Below, in pieces: positions 7,341 through 16,365 of a stretch of DNA of 64,000 bases. The notes under the pieces were generated by a model that saw only the letters and a list, made by a program, of their open reading frames with translations, did not search any database and was not told the DNA's origin. The translations under genes and the position numbers were made by a program. The stretch is from positions 3,161 through 67,160 of the forward strand of contig CAAFJI010000200.1 in NCBI GenBank assembly GCA_900763175.1, written 5' to 3'. The DNA comes from Lachnospiraceae bacterium (GTDB taxonomy: Bacteria; Bacillota; Clostridia; Lachnospirales; Lachnospiraceae). Each line of letters opens with the position of its first letter. Within the stretch, counting starts at the first letter, position 1.

Positions 7341-10300
7341 AGCCAGTGAAACTTACCATGCAGGCATTTGGCTCCTATGGAAACAAAACACAGATAGATT
7401 TTGAGCAGACGAATCAGAATCTTTTTCTTGTAACAGGAGACACTGGTGCGGGGAAAACCACTATATTTGATGCAATCGTTTTTGCATTGTATGGAGAAGC
7501 CAGTTCCTCGGCAAATAGGAAAGAAGGCGTGATTCTGCAAAGCCAGTTTGTAGAACTGAATATAGAACCATTTGTGGAGCTTACTTTTTCAGAACAGCAA
7601 GGTGAAAACCGCCAGCTTTACACAGTTCGTCGTGTTCCAAGACATTTGAAGCTGCTTACCAGAGGAACTGGGAAAAACAGCGGAACCCGTGAGGTGACAG
7701 GCTCTGTCAGCCTGATCATGCCAGATGGAACGGAATATCCCCAGAAAGAAGCTGACCGCAAATTAGGTGAAATTCTGGGTCTGACCAAGAATCAGTTTAT
7801 GCAGGTTGCGATGATTGCCCAGGGAGAGTTTATGGAACTTCTCCGGGCAAAATCCGACGATAAGAAAGTAATCTTCCGTAAACTGTTTAATACGGAATTA
7901 TATCAGAATATTGTAGAAGAGCTGATGAATCGAAAGCGGGCTCTGGAAAAGGAGATTGCGCAGATCAAGACAATCTGCCAGACGGAAGCTGCCCATGTTG
8001 TAATTCCAGAAGAATGTGAAAGCTGTCAGGAACTGGACAACTTGAAAAAACAGGTATGCAGCGGAGAAATTGTGCAGATGGAAAGATTTCTTCACATATT
8101 AAAAGAGTTATGTGAGGAGCTTGAACAGAAAGTAAAAAATTCTGAAGAAGAGCTGAAAAATTGTTCAAAGATAAGGGATGAAAAGCGAGACAACTATACC
8201 AGTGCGGAACAGCTTTTGAAATTGTATCAGCAGCTGGAATCTGCCCGGAAACAGCTTGAGGATTGTCAGAATACAGAGGCACAGATGAAAACTGCAGAAA
8301 AGCTTTCCTGGCAGTTGCGTGCAGCTTATGAGATAAAGAGTGAATATGCAAGATTTTTGGATGTTAAGAATAATTTTAGCATCGCAGAGGCGGCATTGAA
8401 GGAACAAATGGAGAAAAGGCCCCATCTGGAGAAAATAGCCCAAAAAGAACGGGAAAGGGCTAAAGAGCTTAGAAAAATGTCAGAGCAGGAAGTGGAGAGC
8501 TATAGTGCTGTTTATGAGAGAGTACGTAAGGAACTAAATCTGATAGGGCGGATAAAAGAGACAAAAGATCAGGCAGAAAAGGACCAGACCAGGCTTGCGA
8601 ATGCCCAGGCTGCAGTGGAAAAAGCTGAAAATGGATGGAAGGAGTTGGAGAAAAAAGAGGAGTTATGGAGGAATCAGGCAAAAGAACTTTCTGATATTCG
8701 GACAAAGCAGGCAATATGGCAGGGGAAAAAACAGAAAGCAGTCGGTTTGGCAGTTGATGTACAGGAAATGCACAGACATTACAGCGAACTGCAAAGTCAG
8801 CAGATGATGTCAGGCACAGCAAAAAAAGCATACGCAGCCAGTAGTCAGCTTTATGATAAGGAAAATCAAAAGTATGAGACAATGCGGAGGTCATTTTTGG
8901 ATGCGCAGGCAGGATTCCTGGCCAGGGAGCTCAGACCTGGGAAGCCCTGCCCGGTGTGTGGCTCTCTGGAGCATCCATCACCATGTGTGGTGTCGGAGCT
9001 TCATGAAAACCTGACCAGGGAAATACTGGAGGCAAAAGCAGAAGAAATTACCAGGTTGCGAGAGAAACAGGAGAAGAAAGCTGCTGAGGCTAGATCAGCC
9101 TCAGATCTTCTGGAAGAGAAAATGAAAGTTTGCCGGGATTTCTTTGAAAAATTATGTATGAAAATAAAGGCCGCTAAAGAGGATATCCCAGATGACATTC
9201 CGTTGCTTGAGCTGGACTGCCTTCAAAAACAGGAATCAGAATTTACTGCTACTGTTTTGAGAAAAATAGAAGAACTGTTAAACCTCTGGCAGAAACAGCT
9301 TCAGGAAGAGGGAAAAGAATTAGAGGAGTCTGAGAAGAAACTGACTGCACTTCAGGAAGCCCTTAGCCATATAGAAGAGTCTAGAAATCAGTCTAAAAAA
9401 GAAGCTGATGAGGCATCTCAGGTTCTTACACAGGCAATAGCTGAAGCGAAGAGCAGCAAGATATTGCTGGAGGATCTGGAGAAGTCCAGAGAATATCCTT
9501 CCGAAGCTGCGGCTCGCCAGGAATATGCCAGTGCCCGTGAGAAAAGACTTCAGGCAGAGAGGTTATGGAAAGAAGCAGATGAAAAGGCAAACGAAGCGTC
9601 AAAAGCGTTTCATCAATGTGAAACTCTTATCTTACGTTATGAGAAAGAGCTTCCGGTGCAGAAAGCACTTTGTCAGGAGAGGGAAAAAAGCTATCAGCTG
9701 CTCTTGAAAGAAAAAGAGTTGACAGAGACAGAATGGGAACAACTGACTCAAATGCATTCCAAGGAAAAAGCAGAGCAGCTGCAGCTGGAAATAACAGACT
9801 GGAAACAGAGGAGGGCTGCTGCGGATGCAGCAAAGAAGGCCGCAGAGAAGGCAATCGGAGGAAAACCGTATCCGGATATGGAGACATTCCGGCAGCAGAT
9901 GCTGGATGCTCAGGAGCAGCTGATACAGCTTCAAAAAAGAGCAAATTTATATCAGGAACAGCAAAAAGCCAATCAGTCTGCTTACAATGTTTTGGCCCCA
10001 AGGATGGAGGAGCGAGGTAAGGTTATTGAAAAACACAGTAAAATAGATAATCTTTACCGGCTTCTTTCCGGAAATGTGCCGGGAAGCCGTATGGATTTGG
10101 AAACCTTTGTGCAGAGATATTACCTGGAAAAGATTCTAAATGCTGCAAACAGGCGCTTTACCGATATGTCTGCAGGACAGTTTGAGCTGAGAATGACAGA
10201 TGAGTCTAATGCTGGAAAAGGAAAGAACCGTGGACTGGATCTGATGGTATATTCCAATGTGACAGGAAAAGAGAGAGAAATCCGCACTCTTTCAGGAGGC

Positions 10301-10582
10301 GAGTCTTTTATGGCTGCTTTATCTCTTGCGCTTGGAATGGCAGACCAGATCCAGGAGAATTCCGCTGCTGTGAATCTGGATGTTATGTTTGTTGATGAGG
10401 GCTTTGGTTCCCTGGACGAGCATTCCAGAGAGCAGGCGGTAAAAGTTCTCCAGGAATTGGCCGGAGGCAGCAAACTGATTGGAATTATTTCCCATGTGAC
10501 AGAATTGAAACAGGAAATCGAAGATCAGCTTATCGTAAGCAAGGATGAAAAAGGAAGTCATGTGACATGGCAGATTAGTTGA
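7337..10582 (+). CDS. sbcC: Exonuclease SbcCD subunit C (Rad50-type ATPase)
   Basis: This 1,081-residue SMC-like ATPase drives the SbcD nuclease. The N-terminal Walker A is GDTGAGKTTIFDA (about residues 34-46). Two long coiled coils flank a zinc hook, Cys538-Pro-Val-Cys541. The C-terminal head has the signature LSGGESFMAALSLALG and the Walker B/D-loop MFVDEGFGSLDE. Length is close to E. coli SbcC (1,048). The start overlaps the sbcD stop and has its own GGAGG site. No terminator is obvious downstream; the tandem palindromic repeats at 10589-10914 begin 6 bp after the stop. Confidence 0.95.
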   Translation: MKPVKLTMQAFGSYGNKTQIDFEQTNQNLFLVTGDTGAGKTTIFDAIVFALYGEASSSANRKEGVILQSQFVELNIEPFVELTFSEQQGENRQLYTVRRVPRHLKLLTRGTGKNSGTREVTGSVSLIMPDGTEYPQKEADRKLGEILGLTKNQFMQVAMIAQGEFMELLRAKSDDKKVIFRKLFNTELYQNIVEELMNRKRALEKEIAQIKTICQTEAAHVVIPEECESCQELDNLKKQVCSGEIVQMERFLHILKELCEELEQKVKNSEEELKNCSKIRDEKRDNYTSAEQLLKLYQQLESARKQLEDCQNTEAQMKTAEKLSWQLRAAYEIKSEYARFLDVKNNFSIAEAALKEQMEKRPHLEKIAQKERERAKELRKMSEQEVESYSAVYERVRKELNLIGRIKETKDQAEKDQTRLANAQAAVEKAENGWKELEKKEELWRNQAKELSDIRTKQAIWQGKKQKAVGLAVDVQEMHRHYSELQSQQMMSGTAKKAYAASSQLYDKENQKYETMRRSFLDAQAGFLARELRPGKPCPVCGSLEHPSPCVVSELHENLTREILEAKAEEITRLREKQEKKAAEARSASDLLEEKMKVCRDFFEKLCMKIKAAKEDIPDDIPLLELDCLQKQESEFTATVLRKIEELLNLWQKQLQEEGKELEESEKKLTALQEALSHIEESRNQSKKEADEASQVLTQAIAEAKSSKILLEDLEKSREYPSEAAARQEYASAREKRLQAERLWKEADEKANEASKAFHQCETLILRYEKELPVQKALCQEREKSYQLLLKEKELTETEWEQLTQMHSKEKAEQLQLEITDWKQRRAAADAAKKAAEKAIGGKPYPDMETFRQQMLDAQEQLIQLQKRANLYQEQQKANQSAYNVLAPRMEERGKVIEKHSKIDNLYRLLSGNVPGSRMDLETFVQRYYLEKILNAANRRFTDMSAGQFELRMTDESNAGKGKNRGLDLMVYSNVTGKEREIRTLSGGESFMAALSLALGMADQIQENSAAVNLDVMFVDEGFGSLDEHSREQAVKVLQELAGGSKLIGIISHVTELKQEIEDQLIVSKDEKGSHVTWQIS

Positions 10583-10588
10583 TTGAGC

Positions 10589-10752
10589 TAGAGCGTGTTT
10601 GAAAAATCATTCCTGCAATCTGCACGCCCCATTTTGCGGGACTTTTGTCCCGAATTCGGTTGTCGTAGCCCGCTACGACGCCCTCATCCGGGACAAATTT
10701 CCCACAAACTATGACGCACATCTTGCAGAAAGCATTTTCCAAACACGCTCTA
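10589..10752 (+). repeat. Palindromic MITE-like element, copy A (complete)
   Basis: The 164-bp element starts TAGAGCGTGTTTG and ends with its exact inverse CAAACACGCTCTA, so the terminal repeats are perfect and the ends are TA. Inside are an inner stem TTTGTCCC/GGGACAAA and a central hairpin CGTCGTAGC/GCTACGACG. It begins 6 bp after the sbcC stop codon. TA ends fit IS630/Tc1-mariner-type non-autonomous elements; no transposase gene is present. Reading frames across it are not counted as genes. Confidence 0.85.
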
Positions 10753-10914
10753 GAGCGTGTCCTCAAAATCATTCCCGCAATCTGCACGCCCCACTTTGCG
10801 GTATACTTTGCCCGAATTCGGTTGCCGTAGCCCGCTACGGCGCCTTCATCCGGGACAAATTTCCCACAAACTGTGATGCATATCTTGCAGAAAGCATTTG
10901 GAGGGCACACTCTA
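10751..10914 (+). repeat. Palindromic MITE-like element, copy B (complete)
   Basis: A second copy lies in the same orientation and directly abuts copy A, sharing the TA at 10751-10752. Ends are TAGAGCGTGTCCT and GGCACACTCTA, slightly diverged. The central hairpin is CGCCGTAGC/GCTACGGCG, a matched change relative to copy A. It ends 13 bp before the stop codon of the convergent HAD gene and may help to separate the two transcription units. Confidence 0.85.
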
Positions 10915-10926
10915 AAAAGGGACCTG

Positions 10927-11607
10927 TTATTTTACAGATTCCGAAGGATAAAGCGTATTCACAAATTTATAAAAATCATCCAACCTACTATAATCTGCAA
11001 TATAACAGTCAGAAAGCCGCCGCATTTCTTCTGGATGCTCTTCATGTTCATCGTAGATTGCAGTAACGTAGAAGCCATCTTTTTTTGCAGTGGTCAATGC
11101 ATGAAGGGAATCCTCAAACACTATAGTGTTGCTTCGGTCTGTGCCCAGGAATTTCAGTGCTTCCCGATAAATTGCCGGTTCATCTTTACCGGTACCTACA
11201 GAGGAACAGGTGAAGATTTCACTGAAGTAATCGAGAATCCCACAGCGTTCCAGGGCAGCTTCTACCAGTGAACGTTCAGTTGCAGTTGCAATGCACATTT
11301 TAACTCCAGCCTGATGAAGCTGAGTCAGAAACTGGTCTGCGTGAGGCTTTAACTGGGCTTCATAGCGATAGAAATCATCTACGATTTCTACAGCACCTTT
11401 TATCAGCTCATCACGGGTCTGCTTCACTCCATAGTGTTCAATAAAATAATCAGCAGCCTGATGAAGACTCATGGTAGCAATGGTTTCATTAAGATCTGGT
11501 TCTGGCTCATATCCGTGAAGCCGCAGATAATTTTCTCCAACATGATCCCATGCAGACATGGAATCAAGCAGAGAACCATCCAGATCCCAGATAGCGCCCG
11601 TTAACAT
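10927..11607 (-). CDS. HAD-superfamily phosphatase (beta-phosphoglucomutase-like)
   Basis: This 226-residue HAD subfamily IA hydrolase has motif I AIWDLDGSLLDS (Asp8, Asp10), a helical cap, motif II in CIATATERSLVEA, a lysine in GTGKDEPAIYREAL and motif IV IVFEDS. Substrate cannot be fixed from sequence; phosphatases of this group act on sugar phosphates and nucleotides. The start overlaps the end of thiE by 7 bp, so the two are translated from one mRNA. A thiamine-phosphate or pathway-intermediate phosphatase role is a reasonable inference from the pairing. It converges with sbcC, and its 3' side meets repeat copy B. Confidence 0.85.
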   Translation of the reverse strand: MLTGAIWDLDGSLLDSMSAWDHVGENYLRLHGYEPEPDLNETIATMSLHQAADYFIEHYGVKQTRDELIKGAVEIVDDFYRYEAQLKPHADQFLTQLHQAGVKMCIATATERSLVEAALERCGILDYFSEIFTCSSVGTGKDEPAIYREALKFLGTDRSNTIVFEDSLHALTTAKKDGFYVTAIYDEHEEHPEEMRRLSDCYIADYSRLDDFYKFVNTLYPSESVK

Positions 11608-12245
11608 ACCTGTACCATTTCAGAGGTAAGCTGTTTCAGCTCTCTGGTCGCTTTTTCAATATTTTCTGCTGCGAAAATAGCACTTACTACAGCAATTCCG
11701 CAAATACCGCTTCCCGCCAGCTTTATTACATTGTCCTGTGAAATACCGCCTATGGCAATAACCGGAATTTTTACAGCTTTACATATTTCTTTTAGGGTTT
11801 CGTGACTGAGAGTATTGGCATCCTTTTTCGTACCGGTGTGGAAAACGGCACCTACACCCAGATAATCGGCCCCATTTTTCTCAGCAAGAAGGGCCTGTTC
11901 TACGGTCTGGGCAGAAACACCGATAATTTTATCTGGTCCGAGAATTGCTCTTGCATTTGCGGCCTCCATGTCGTGCTGCCCTACGTGAACACCATCAGCA
12001 TCAATTTCTTTTGCAATTTCAACATTATCGTTAATCACAAATGGAACCTGGTAATGTGCACACAGCTCTTTTATCTTCAGAGCTTCTTCACGGAAAGTAT
12101 CAGTATCCAGGTTTTTCTCCCTTAACTGGATGAAGGTTGCGCCACCCCTTAGGGCTTCCTCCACCTGTTCGTATAAAGTCTGTCCATTTAACCAGCTGCG
12201 ATCAGTAACTGCATAAAGCAAAAGCTCTTTTGAGGTGCAATTCAT
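11601..12245 (-). CDS. thiE: Thiamine-phosphate synthase
   Basis: This 214-residue TIM-barrel enzyme joins hydroxymethylpyrimidine diphosphate and thiazole phosphate to thiamine phosphate. Family motifs include YAVTDRSWL at the N-terminus, FIQLREKNLD, PFVINDNVEIA, DGVHVGQHD, IIGVSAQT, YLGVGAVFHTGTK and IPVIAIGGI. Length is typical. The ATG at 12245 has a weak AAAGGCAGG site. A HAD phosphatase gene overlaps its 3' end. No other thiamine gene is in the window and no TPP riboswitch was recognised upstream, so it may serve salvage. Confidence 0.93.
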   Translation of the reverse strand: MNCTSKELLLYAVTDRSWLNGQTLYEQVEEALRGGATFIQLREKNLDTDTFREEALKIKELCAHYQVPFVINDNVEIAKEIDADGVHVGQHDMEAANARAILGPDKIIGVSAQTVEQALLAEKNGADYLGVGAVFHTGTKKDANTLSHETLKEICKAVKIPVIAIGGISQDNVIKLAGSGICGIAVVSAIFAAENIEKATRELKQLTSEMVQVC

Positions 12246-12368
12246 GATAAAAACCTGCCTTTCTTTTGTAAACTGAATGTTGAGAATTATAACATTTTAT
12301 TATAAAGAGAGAAAAAGAAAAAGTAAAGATAAAACCTGAAAAACAAGAGTGATATATGGACATTCACA

Positions 12369-12397
12369 TTGAAAAGATTCCGGTACTGTGCTAGAAT
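12369..12397 (+). promoter_or_regulatory. Strong promoter, extended -10
   Basis: TTGAAA (5/6) and TAGAAT (5/6) are separated by 17 bp, with TGC directly before the -10. It points rightward towards 12659, but a hairpin with a T-run lies 17 bp after the -10 (12414-12445). The primary product may therefore be a very short RNA, with read-through to the membrane-protein gene. Confidence 0.65.
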
Positions 12398-12413
12398 AAG
12401 TATATCATATTTC

Positions 12414-12445
12414 AAGGTGAATCTTGGGGTTCATCTTATTTTTTT
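12414..12445 (+). terminator. Early hairpin with T-run in the leader of the 12659 gene
   Basis: AAGGTGAA pairs with TTCATCTT (one G-T wobble) around TCTTGGGG and is followed by ATTTTTTT. It has the form of a rho-independent terminator, yet no gene precedes it on this strand. Only the promoter at 12369-12397 does. Confidence 0.6.
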
Positions 12446-12458
12446 ACCATGAATCCCG

Positions 12459-12623
12459 TAGAGCGAGTTTGGAAAATGTTTTCTACAAGGTGTGCGTCAC
12501 AATTTGTGGGAGATTTTGCCCGGATGCGGGCGCCGTAGCAGGCTACGGCAACTGAATTCGGGCAAAATATACCGCAAAATGGTGCGTGCAGATTGTAGGA
12601 ATGATTTTTCAAACAGGCTTCTG
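12459..12623 (-). repeat. Palindromic MITE-like element, copy C (reverse orientation)
   Basis: A nearly full copy in reverse orientation relative to copy A. One end is TAGAGCGAGTTTGG, the other decayed to CAAACAGGCTTCTG. Inner stem: ATTTTGCCC/GGGCAAAAT. Central hairpin: GCCGTAGC/GCTACGGC. It lies between the promoter at 12369 and the gene at 12659, so any transcript reaching that gene must cross it. Confidence 0.8.
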
Positions 12624-12658
12624 ATTTGTAAAATATTATAGAAAAGGCAGGATCAACT

Positions 12659-13324
12659 ATGGACCAATTTGAAAGGCAAAAGCAAATGCGTCAGGCACTT
12701 AATGGAAAGATGGGTCTGATGTTCGGAGGAATCTTTCTGATGTTTTCAGCAATCACCTCTACTTTGATGTATGGAATCAATTTTTTTATGACTGCATTGG
12801 AAGCAGACAAGGGAACCGCAGAGTATGTGCAGCTTCTGGAAGAAGCAGGAGTAGCAAGTATTCTTCTGAAGGTTGTAGGAATTTGTTTTATTCTTGTAGG
12901 AATCTGGGAGGTTGTTGTTGGATTTTTTTCTGTAAAGAACAGCAACCGTGTGGATAAAAGCAGCTTCACCTTAAAGCTTGTGATTTCTCTTCTTGGTGTA
13001 GAGGCTGCAATGCAGGTTGTTCTGTTTTTTGTCGGATTGATGAACCTGGGACTTCTTTTCACTGCAATTATCCTTCCTCTGTTTTTGCTTTGGGGAGCCA
13101 CAAGGCTTCGCAAGATTGCCAAAGCAGAACCAGATCGAGTATATGCAGTAGATAATACAAAGAACAAGCAGAATCGGCCGGCAAGAAATCAGCAGCCTGC
13201 GCCAAAGAAAAGCATCCGGGAACGTGCGGCAATGCAGGCAAGGCTGGACGAGGAAGCTGAGAAAAGCACTGAAAGCAAGCAGGAGGATCCTGCGGAGAAT
13301 CCACAGCCTTCAGACGAGAAATAA
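12659..13324 (+). CDS. Integral membrane protein of unknown function with acidic, Gln-rich tail
   Basis: I do not recognise this 221-residue protein. It has four predicted membrane segments (about residues 20-45, 65-88, 98-125 and 125-145). A charged tail follows from about residue 150 (NKQNRPARNQQPAPKKS, then Glu/Ser-rich to the end) and is probably cytoplasmic. The start follows GGCAGGATC. The TetR-type regulator gene begins 25 bp downstream, so the pair is probably co-transcribed; the regulator may control this gene, though this is inference. Transcription may come from the promoter at 12369 through repeat copy C. Confidence 0.75.
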   Translation: MDQFERQKQMRQALNGKMGLMFGGIFLMFSAITSTLMYGINFFMTALEADKGTAEYVQLLEEAGVASILLKVVGICFILVGIWEVVVGFFSVKNSNRVDKSSFTLKLVISLLGVEAAMQVVLFFVGLMNLGLLFTAIILPLFLLWGATRLRKIAKAEPDRVYAVDNTKNKQNRPARNQQPAPKKSIRERAAMQARLDEEAEKSTESKQEDPAENPQPSDEK

Positions 13325-13349
13325 GTAGAGAACGGCAGGAGGACTACCT

Positions 13350-13892
13350 ATGGCGGCAGATATGAAGGAAGTAATAGCGAACGCAGCCCGAAACCTGATA
13401 TTGGAAAAGAAGGTAAAGAAGCTTACCGTAAAAGATATTGTAGAAGAATGCCAGATTACCAGACAGGCCTTTTATTACCATTTCGAGGGCATCCCGGATC
13501 TGATCCAGTGGAGCATGAAAAAAGGAATGAAGCAGCTTGTGGAAGAGTGCAGGGCACAGGAGGATCTGGAGGCAGCATTAAAATATCTGTTTGTGTTTGC
13601 CATAAATGCCATGCCTGAAGTAAAGAAAGGAATGGAAAGCAATTACGGAGGGGAAATCGAGCAGATTTTGGCACAGACTGCCTATGAACTGTTTGAAAAA
13701 GCTGCAGATGAGGAAAATATGTACCAGAACTGCAGCCGGAAGGAACTGAAGCTGATCCTTCATTACCATAGCTATGCAATCATGGGAATCCTCCAGAATT
13801 GGACCAAAGAAGATACGAAAAACGTAGATGCCATCGTACATGAGATCTATATGATCATGATGGGGAAAATTACTCCGGCTGGCGGAAAATGA
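13350..13892 (+). CDS. TetR/AcrR-family transcriptional regulator
   Basis: The 180-residue protein has an N-terminal TetR helix-turn-helix (about residues 5-50, with LTVKDIVEECQITRQAFYYHFEG) and an all-helical ligand domain. The C-terminal part resembles the TetR_C_7/DhaS-type regulators common in Firmicutes. The start follows GGCAGGAGGAC. It follows a membrane-protein gene by 25 bp and ends before a strong terminator, so the two form a two-gene unit. The ligand is unknown. Confidence 0.88.
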   Translation: MAADMKEVIANAARNLILEKKVKKLTVKDIVEECQITRQAFYYHFEGIPDLIQWSMKKGMKQLVEECRAQEDLEAALKYLFVFAINAMPEVKKGMESNYGGEIEQILAQTAYELFEKAADEENMYQNCSRKELKLILHYHSYAIMGILQNWTKEDTKNVDAIVHEIYMIMMGKITPAGGK

Positions 13893-13933
13893 CAGCAGTC
13901 ACAGATGTTGGAAGCTGTCGTCATATAAAAAGT

Positions 13934-13970
13934 AACGGGCAAAGTGTTATTTTTACACTTTGCCCGTTTT
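13934..13970 (+). terminator. Rho-independent terminator after the TetR gene
   Basis: AACGGGCAAAGTGT pairs with ACACTTTGCCCGTT around TATTTTT, followed by a short T-run. Confidence 0.9.
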
Positions 13971-14019
13971 GTCTATACAAGATGATTTTTTTGTCTATAC
14001 ACGGAAAAAGTTCTGACTA

Positions 14020-14048
14020 TCGACAAAAAATAATAGAAATCGTACAAT
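14020..14048 (+). promoter_or_regulatory. Promoter of the ftsH operon
   Basis: TCGACA (5/6) and TACAAT (5/6) are separated by exactly 17 bp, 30 bp upstream of the coiled-coil gene start at 14079. Confidence 0.7.
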
Positions 14049-14078
14049 AAAGCCATGAAAGAGAGGAGGGCATTTTGA

Positions 14079-14516
14079 ATGGCACATGAAATTCTATCAG
14101 TGAAAATGTATGAACTGGATAAAAAAATGCAACAGGTGCACAGTCGGATACAGCTGGCAGAAGCTATGGATGTGGAAAAGCTTCGTCAACAGATTGGACA
14201 AATACGGCAGGAATGCGAAGAAAGTCAGATTATTCTCCACAATCAGCTTCTGCATTCCAGAACAGAATGCGTGATGAAACTGGCAAAAGTTTACGATGAG
14301 ATTGAAAATGCAGTAGGACGTGTGCTTGAGGCGGAAAACATGGACATTGAGAAAGGAAAAATGCTGTCCGGTACAGAAGAAAAAATCCTCACAGCAGAAT
14401 ATGCACTTGATTTCGCAATGCAGGCAGCAAACAGAGCTCTTCTGATATCGCTGGAAGCCATAGAAGCCCAGCACCAGGAGGATAGCGAAAACGGCAAAGA
14501 TAAATTATCACAATAG
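14079..14516 (+). CDS. Coiled-coil protein of unknown function, first gene of the ftsH operon
   Basis: This 145-residue, highly charged protein is almost entirely helical with heptad character, for example LDKKMQQVHSRIQLAEAMDVEKLRQ. It has no signal peptide or membrane segment. I do not recognise a family. It starts behind GAGAGGAGGG and ends 16 bp before ftsH, under the promoter at 14020. It could be a structural, substrate or adaptor partner of the protease. That is inference from the operon only. Confidence 0.75.
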   Translation: MAHEILSVKMYELDKKMQQVHSRIQLAEAMDVEKLRQQIGQIRQECEESQIILHNQLLHSRTECVMKLAKVYDEIENAVGRVLEAENMDIEKGKMLSGTEEKILTAEYALDFAMQAANRALLISLEAIEAQHQEDSENGKDKLSQ

Positions 14517-14532
14517 GAGAAAGGAATCCATT

Positions 14533-16365
14533 ATGAAAGAAGTAAAAACACCAAAGAAACCTCTGCTTTACTATTATGGAATCGTGGTTCTGGTGCTGGT
14601 CGTATTTAATCTTGTGGTGTCACCAATACTGATGGAGCATCAGGTGGAAGAAACAGATTACAGCACATTCATGAGCATGATCAACAAGAAAAATATAGGT
14701 GAAGTGCAGGTTGAAGACAATCAGATCATATTCACGGACAAAGACAACAGTAAGATTTACAAAACCGGTCTTATGAATGATCCAAACCTCACAGATCGTC
14801 TGTATGAATGCGGAGCAACGTTTACAAAAGACATTGATAAACAAACTTCTCCGCTTCTTAGCTTTTTTGTAACCGGAATCCTTCCGCTCCTGATTTTTAT
14901 TGCTCTTGGAAATTATATGGGCAAGAGATTGATGGAGCAGGCAGGCGGCAAGAATTCCATGGCATTTGGAATGGGAAAAAGCAATGCAAAGGTCTATGTT
15001 CAATCCAGCGAAGGGATCCGTTTTACGGATGTAGCCGGTGAGGACGAGGCAAAGGAAAACCTGGCAGAAATTGTAGATTACCTTCACAATCCTAAGAAGT
15101 ATACCGATGTCGGTGCTTCCATGCCAAAAGGTGTTCTCCTTGTAGGCCCTCCAGGTACTGGTAAAACAATGCTTGCAAAAGCAGTTGCAGGAGAGGCAAA
15201 TGTACCATTCTTCTCCATGTCTGGTTCCGAGTTCGTAGAAATGTTTGTTGGTATGGGCGCTTCCAAGGTTCGTGATCTTTTTAAGCAGGCGAAAGAAAAA
15301 GCTCCCTGTATCGTATTTATTGATGAGATTGATGCCATTGGCAAAAAACGAGATGGCCAGGTGGGCGGAAATGATGAGCGAGAGCAGACCTTGAACCAGC
15401 TTCTTACAGAGATGGATGGTTTCGAGGGAAACAACGGTGTAATCATTTTGGCAGCCACCAACCGTCCGGAATCTCTTGACCCGGCTCTGACCCGTCCGGG
15501 ACGTTTTGACCGCCGTGTACCGGTTGAGCTTCCGGATCTTGCAGGCCGCGAGGCAATCCTGAAGGTTCACGCAAGAAAAATCAAAGCTTCTGATGATGTA
15601 AATTTTCACACAATAGCGCGTATGGCATCTGGCGCTTCCGGAGCTGAGCTTGCAAATATAATCAATGAGGCAGCTCTTCGAGCAGTACGTAGCGGTCGTA
15701 CCGTAGTCACAGAGGCGGATTTGGAAGAAAGTATTGAAGTTGTTATTGCTGGTTATCAGAAAAAGAATGCAGTTCTTTCCGATCAGGAGAAAAAAGTGGT
15801 TTCCTATCATGAAATCGGTCACGCCCTTGTGGCAGCCCTTCAGAGCCATTCTGCGCCTGTACAGAAGATCACCATTATCCCGCGTACCTCCGGTGCCCTT
15901 GGCTACACCATGCAGGTAGAGCAGGGAGATAAATATCTGATGACAAAGAAAGAGCTGGAAAACAAGATTGCCACATTTACAGGCGGCCGTGCCGCTGAGG
16001 AAATTGTTTTCGGCGAGATTACAACAGGTGCTTCCAATGATATTGAGCAGGCTACCAAGATTGCCCGTTCTATGATCACCCGCTATGGCATGACAGATGA
16101 ATTTGATATGGTTGCCATGGAAACCGTTACAAACCAGTATCTGGGCGGAGATGCCTCTCTTTCCTGCTCTGCTGATACCCAGAAGGAAATCGATGAGAAG
16201 GTTGTAGAGCTTGTAAAACGAGAGCATGAGAAAGCGAAAAAGATTCTGATGGACAACCGTAAGAAACTGGATGAGCTTGCAATGTTCCTCTATGAGAAGG
16301 AAACTATAACGGGAGAGGAATTTATGGAAATCCTGAATAAAAAAGAGGAGGATGAGGGAAAATGA
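14533..16365 (+). CDS. ftsH: ATP-dependent zinc metalloprotease FtsH
   Basis: This 610-residue membrane AAA+ protease degrades membrane and short-lived cytosolic proteins. It has two N-terminal membrane segments (about residues 12-32 and 112-130) around an extracytoplasmic loop, then the AAA module. Walker A is GPPGTGKT (205-212), Walker [12 protein letters not shown], the pore motif FVGMG, and the second region of homology [14 protein letters not shown]. The zinc site is HEIGH (His426, Glu427, His430), with Asp503 in ASNDIEQAT as third ligand; most FtsH proteins read HEAGH. Length is slightly under the usual 640 because the C-terminal tail is short. It overlaps the next gene by 4 bp. Confidence 0.95.
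   Translation: MKEVKTPKKPLLYYYGIVVLVLVVFNLVVSPILMEHQVEETDYSTFMSMINKKNIGEVQVEDNQIIFTDKDNSKIYKTGLMNDPNLTDRLYECGATFTKDIDKQTSPLLSFFVTGILPLLIFIALGNYMGKRLMEQAGGKNSMAFGMGKSNAKVYVQSSEGIRFTDVAGEDEAKENLAEIVDYLHNPKKYTDVGASMPKGVLLVGPPGTGKTMLAKAVAGEANVPFFSMSGSEFVEMFVGMGASKVRDLFKQAKEKAPCIVFIDEIDAIGKKRDGQVGGNDEREQTLNQLLTEMDGFEGNNGVIILAATNRPESLDPALTRPGRFDRRVPVELPDLAGREAILKVHARKIKASDDVNFHTIARMASGASGAELANIINEAALRAVRSGRTVVTEADLEESIEVVIAGYQKKNAVLSDQEKKVVSYHEIGHALVAALQSHSAPVQKITIIPRTSGALGYTMQVEQGDKYLMTKKELENKIATFTGGRAAEEIVFGEITTGASNDIEQATKIARSMITRYGMTDEFDMVAMETVTNQYLGGDASLSCSADTQKEIDEKVVELVKREHEKAKKILMDNRKKLDELAMFLYEKETITGEEFMEILNKKEEDEGK

Noticed and set aside
10589..10914. Tandem repeats as a CRISPR array
   Set aside because: Units are 164 bp, palindromic and directly abutting, with no spacers and no cas genes.
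10575..11066. Small open frames across the tandem palindromic repeats
   Set aside because: They encode translations of the repeat itself (the same peptides recur at other copies) and have no ribosome sites.
12246..12458. A TPP riboswitch upstream of thiE
   Set aside because: The conserved CUGAGA and ACC-type core motifs were not found on the minus strand.
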